A stretch of DNA of 64,000 bases from contig NZ_JAAXGE010000008.1 in the NCBI RefSeq assembly GCF_014750685.1, positions 1-64,000 on the forward strand, read 5' to 3'. The notes below the pieces were generated by a model that had not been told where the DNA came from, ran no database searches, and was given only the letters and a program-made list of their open reading frames with translations. Shown piece by piece: positions 61,848-64,000 of the stretch. The DNA is from Bacteroides sp. GM023. GTDB taxonomy: Bacteria > Bacteroidota > Bacteroidia > Bacteroidales > Bacteroidaceae. The stretch's first letter is position 1. Each line of letters opens with the position of its first letter. The translations under genes were made by a program, and so were the position numbers.

Positions 61848-62411
61848 ATGAAAAAGAGCCTTGTATATACAAAAACCGGTGATAAGGGGACTACCAGCCT
61901 GGTGGGCGGTAGCCGTGTACCGAAAACTCATATCCGCCTGGAAGCCTACGGCACGGTGGACGAATTAAACTCACACCTGGGATGGCTGCATACCTATCTG
62001 CAGGATGAGTCAGACCGTGATTTTATCCTGGGTATTCAGCATAAGTTATTCTCCATCGGTTCGCATCTCGCCACCGACCAGGAAAAAACGCAACTGAAAC
62101 CAGCCAGCATTATTACTTCGGAAGACGTGGAAAATATCGAGCAGGAGATTGACAAATTGGACGAACAACTGCCTGAACTTTGCGCATTTATTATTCCCGG
62201 AGGAAGTCGGGGGGCATCTGTCTGCCATATCTGCCGAACGATTTGCCGGAGGGCCGAAAGACGTATTCTGACTTTATCTGAAACTTGTACAATTTCACCT
62301 AAAGTTCTGGCTTTTGTCAACAGATTATCAGATTATTTGTTTGTTTTATCTCGAAAAATTAATTTTGATGAACAAAACAACGAAATATTTTGGGATAATA
62401 GTTGGAAATGA
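61848..62411 (+). CDS. cob(I)yrinic acid a,c-diamide adenosyltransferase (PduO type)
   Basis: A 187-residue ATP:cob(I)alamin adenosyltransferase making adenosylcobalamin. The ATP loop YTKTGDKGTTSLVGGSRV, AYGTVDELNSHLG, CRTICRRAERR and the end FVNRLSDYLFVLSR are the standard PduO-type motifs. Bacteroides use the cofactor in methylmalonyl-CoA mutase for propionate formation. No cobalamin riboswitch is visible in the 47-bp leader. Confidence 0.95.
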   Translation: MKKSLVYTKTGDKGTTSLVGGSRVPKTHIRLEAYGTVDELNSHLGWLHTYLQDESDRDFILGIQHKLFSIGSHLATDQEKTQLKPASIITSEDVENIEQEIDKLDEQLPELCAFIIPGGSRGASVCHICRTICRRAERRILTLSETCTISPKVLAFVNRLSDYLFVLSRKINFDEQNNEIFWDNSWK

Positions 62412-62485
62412 TAGATTTTATTATACTTTTGCCGAAAAAATAGAAAGCAAGACAAATTTAGTATTCACTTTAAATACTTAAAATT

Positions 62486-62707
62486 ATGTATTGGACATTG
62501 GAACTAGCATCAAAACTTGAAGATGCTCCCTGGCCGGCAACCAAGGACGAATTGATTGATTATGCCATGCGTTCGGGTGCTCCTCTTGAAGTTATTGAAA
62601 ATCTCCAGGAGATGGAAGATGAAGGCGAAATCTATGAAAGTATCGAAGATATTTGGCCGGATTACCCAAGTAAGGAAGATTTTTTCTTTAACGAGGAAGA
62701 GTATTGA
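62486..62707 (+). CDS. DUF2795-family small acidic protein (73 aa)
   Basis: A full-length DUF2795 protein (ASKLEDAPWPATKDELIDYA, then SGAPLEVIENLQEMEDEGEI), with a conserved acidic C-terminus (WPDYPSKEDFFFNEEEY). Function unknown. It follows the adenosyltransferase gene by 74 bp and ends at a strong terminator, so it may be cotranscribed. Confidence 0.9.
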   Translation: MYWTLELASKLEDAPWPATKDELIDYAMRSGAPLEVIENLQEMEDEGEIYESIEDIWPDYPSKEDFFFNEEEY

Positions 62708-62731
62708 CGTAAACTGAGAACTGAACATATA

Positions 62732-62771
62732 AAAATACCCGATAGCTGTACAAAGGCTATCGGGTATTTTT
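62732..62771. terminator. bidirectional terminator
   Basis: AAAATACCCGATAGC / GCTATCGGGTATTTT, a perfect 15-bp stem with A and T tails, between convergent genes. Confidence 0.93.
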
Positions 62772-62787
62772 AATGTTCTATTATATC

Positions 62788-63975
62788 TTAGAATACAGGC
62801 ATTTGCCAGATGAAACCTACAGAAACACGGTTGGTATTGTAGTTCTCCTGTCCCAGCACTTTGGCACGGGAAGTGAAGTCATACGAACGTCCTACGTAGG
62901 TGACAAAGAAGTGCAGGTTGGTCTCCATCGGATAAAATTCGACACCTGCGAGATAACCCCAGGAAGTACGGTAGTTTCCTTTTTCAACTCCTTCGGAAGC
63001 TTTGGTCACTGAAGCCGTCTCATACATACCTTTTACGAACGCATTCCATTTCGGTAGAAAACGATAATTGCATTTAGCTACCACAGAAAGATAACCGGTA
63101 TCAAAAGCGTTGTGTCCGCCCGGACGACCGACAATACTGGTAATGATACCTTTGCGGTCAATGTCCTCTTTCGAATACATGAAATCCACAAAAGCATTCC
63201 ATTTACCCAGGTTCAGTTCGTTTCCTAAAGCGTAATAATACATATTGTGACTCTTGGCTTCGTTCATGACGGAAGCCGACCAACGGGTTTTGAATACATT
63301 GTTGAAATTACCGTTCCAGTTCAGTGTATAAACCAATGGCATTTTACCGGATTTCAGGTCGGGGATATTTCCTTCGGCATCTTCCGTGATTCCGTAGGTG
63401 CTGTCGAAAGAACCGTTGCGGCTGTTCAGGACTTGCAGGTTGAGCTGCTGGTCGGGAGTGACATTATAGCCTACATTCAATCCTGTCATAAAGTTACTCA
63501 TGTAATCAATCATGTCGCAATATTGGTAGACATCAATCGGGTTGAGGTCGAACTCGAAACCACCATAAGCAGCACATTGCTTTCCGGCGAAAAGATTGAA
63601 CTGGTCGTTCAACTTGATGCCGATACCTGCGTAGTCGATGGAAGTCGGGAGATTGTCAATCATGCCGTTTGCATCGTTCGAACGGTTGAGGCGTTGGCGA
63701 TAGCGGTAAGACAACCAGTTGTTGATATTTCCTTTCGCCTCGATACGAAGTTGGTGCATATTGAAGTCACCTTCCTGGAATCCATCCCGGAAATGCGCGT
63801 CGAAACTGCCTTGCATATTCAGGTAAAGATTGAACTTATCCGTTTTCTTTTTTACGTCTGTCAGTTCTTCAAATAAGGGAGTGTTGGGTGAGAATTTATC
63901 TTTCTTCTCTGTTTTTTGTGCATATACTCCCTGTATACTGCCCGCCAAGAGCAGCATAAGGATTAATTTTTTCAT
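62788..63975 (-). CDS. outer membrane porin (O/P-type)
   Basis: A 395-residue beta-barrel protein: signal peptide 1-19 (ending VYAQ), then alternating amphipathic strands (NLYLNMQGSFDAHFRDGF, HQLRIEAKGNINNWLSYRYR) and an aromatic end (VGFIWQMPVF). It resembles phosphate-selective porin O/P-like proteins of Bacteroides; its specificity is unknown. The start is in the last 30 bp of the window, so its promoter is outside. Confidence 0.87.
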   Translation of the reverse strand: MKKLILMLLLAGSIQGVYAQKTEKKDKFSPNTPLFEELTDVKKKTDKFNLYLNMQGSFDAHFRDGFQEGDFNMHQLRIEAKGNINNWLSYRYRQRLNRSNDANGMIDNLPTSIDYAGIGIKLNDQFNLFAGKQCAAYGGFEFDLNPIDVYQYCDMIDYMSNFMTGLNVGYNVTPDQQLNLQVLNSRNGSFDSTYGITEDAEGNIPDLKSGKMPLVYTLNWNGNFNNVFKTRWSASVMNEAKSHNMYYYALGNELNLGKWNAFVDFMYSKEDIDRKGIITSIVGRPGGHNAFDTGYLSVVAKCNYRFLPKWNAFVKGMYETASVTKASEGVEKGNYRTSWGYLAGVEFYPMETNLHFFVTYVGRSYDFTSRAKVLGQENYNTNRVSVGFIWQMPVF

Positions 63976-64000
63976 AAGTCGGTCAGGTTTTTAGTATTCG

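Overview
The window is a chromosomal segment of a gut Bacteroides, most like the B. ovatus / B. xylanisolvens / B. thetaiotaomicron group. Evidence: a SusC/SusD pair, GH95 and GH20 glycosidases, an ATP-type PEP carboxykinase, and many promoters of the Bacteroides type (TTG or TTTG, 19-21 bp, then TAnnTTTG). Host genes mostly lack Shine-Dalgarno sites. Species is an inference from recognised proteins, not from a search.

Left part (1-30.5 kb): the 5' end of an IS1182-type transposase, two identical tRNA-Asn genes, then core metabolism: adenosine kinase, a C-terminal processing protease, a PAS histidine kinase, S-adenosylhomocysteine hydrolase and a large YfhO-type membrane protein. An EmrA/EmrB/TolC-type efflux operon with its own AraC regulator follows, then upp, pckA, a host-glycan block (HGSNAT-like membrane protein, GH95, GH20) with a split chromate transporter in its middle, typA/BipA, rpsO, an XRE-cupin regulator with an acyl-CoA synthetase, and mannose-1-phosphate guanylyltransferase.

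Middle (30.6-46.6 kb): a ~16 kb integrative element in the 3' end of tRNA-Leu(CAA). It has a tyrosine integrase, an excisionase-like protein, a replication module (DUF6291-like initiator with internal 10-bp repeats, DnaB helicase, RusA-like resolvase), a tape measure protein, two different small-terminase-like proteins and no capsid, portal or large terminase. A divergent side carries a repressor with three TGTACCGT operators, a PD-(D/E)XK nuclease-like protein, a self-inhibited class III Fic protein and small DNA-binding proteins. This is the best candidate for an undescribed system: a phage satellite-like island of Bacteroides. A decayed prophage is the main alternative.

Right part (46.6-64 kb): a second, class II Fic gene directly beside the element, a frameshifted helix-turn-helix remnant, a lipoprotein, an inverted-repeat-bounded array of 22-bp periodic repeats, a WG-repeat protein, a DUF4890-like protein, an orphan SusC/SusD pair, TonB, a fimbrial-type lipoprotein, cobalamin adenosyltransferase, a DUF2795 protein and a porin.

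Two unrelated intergenic regions (9.7 kb and 48.6 kb) hold degenerate arrays with exactly the same 22-bp period but different sequence, which no standard feature class explains.
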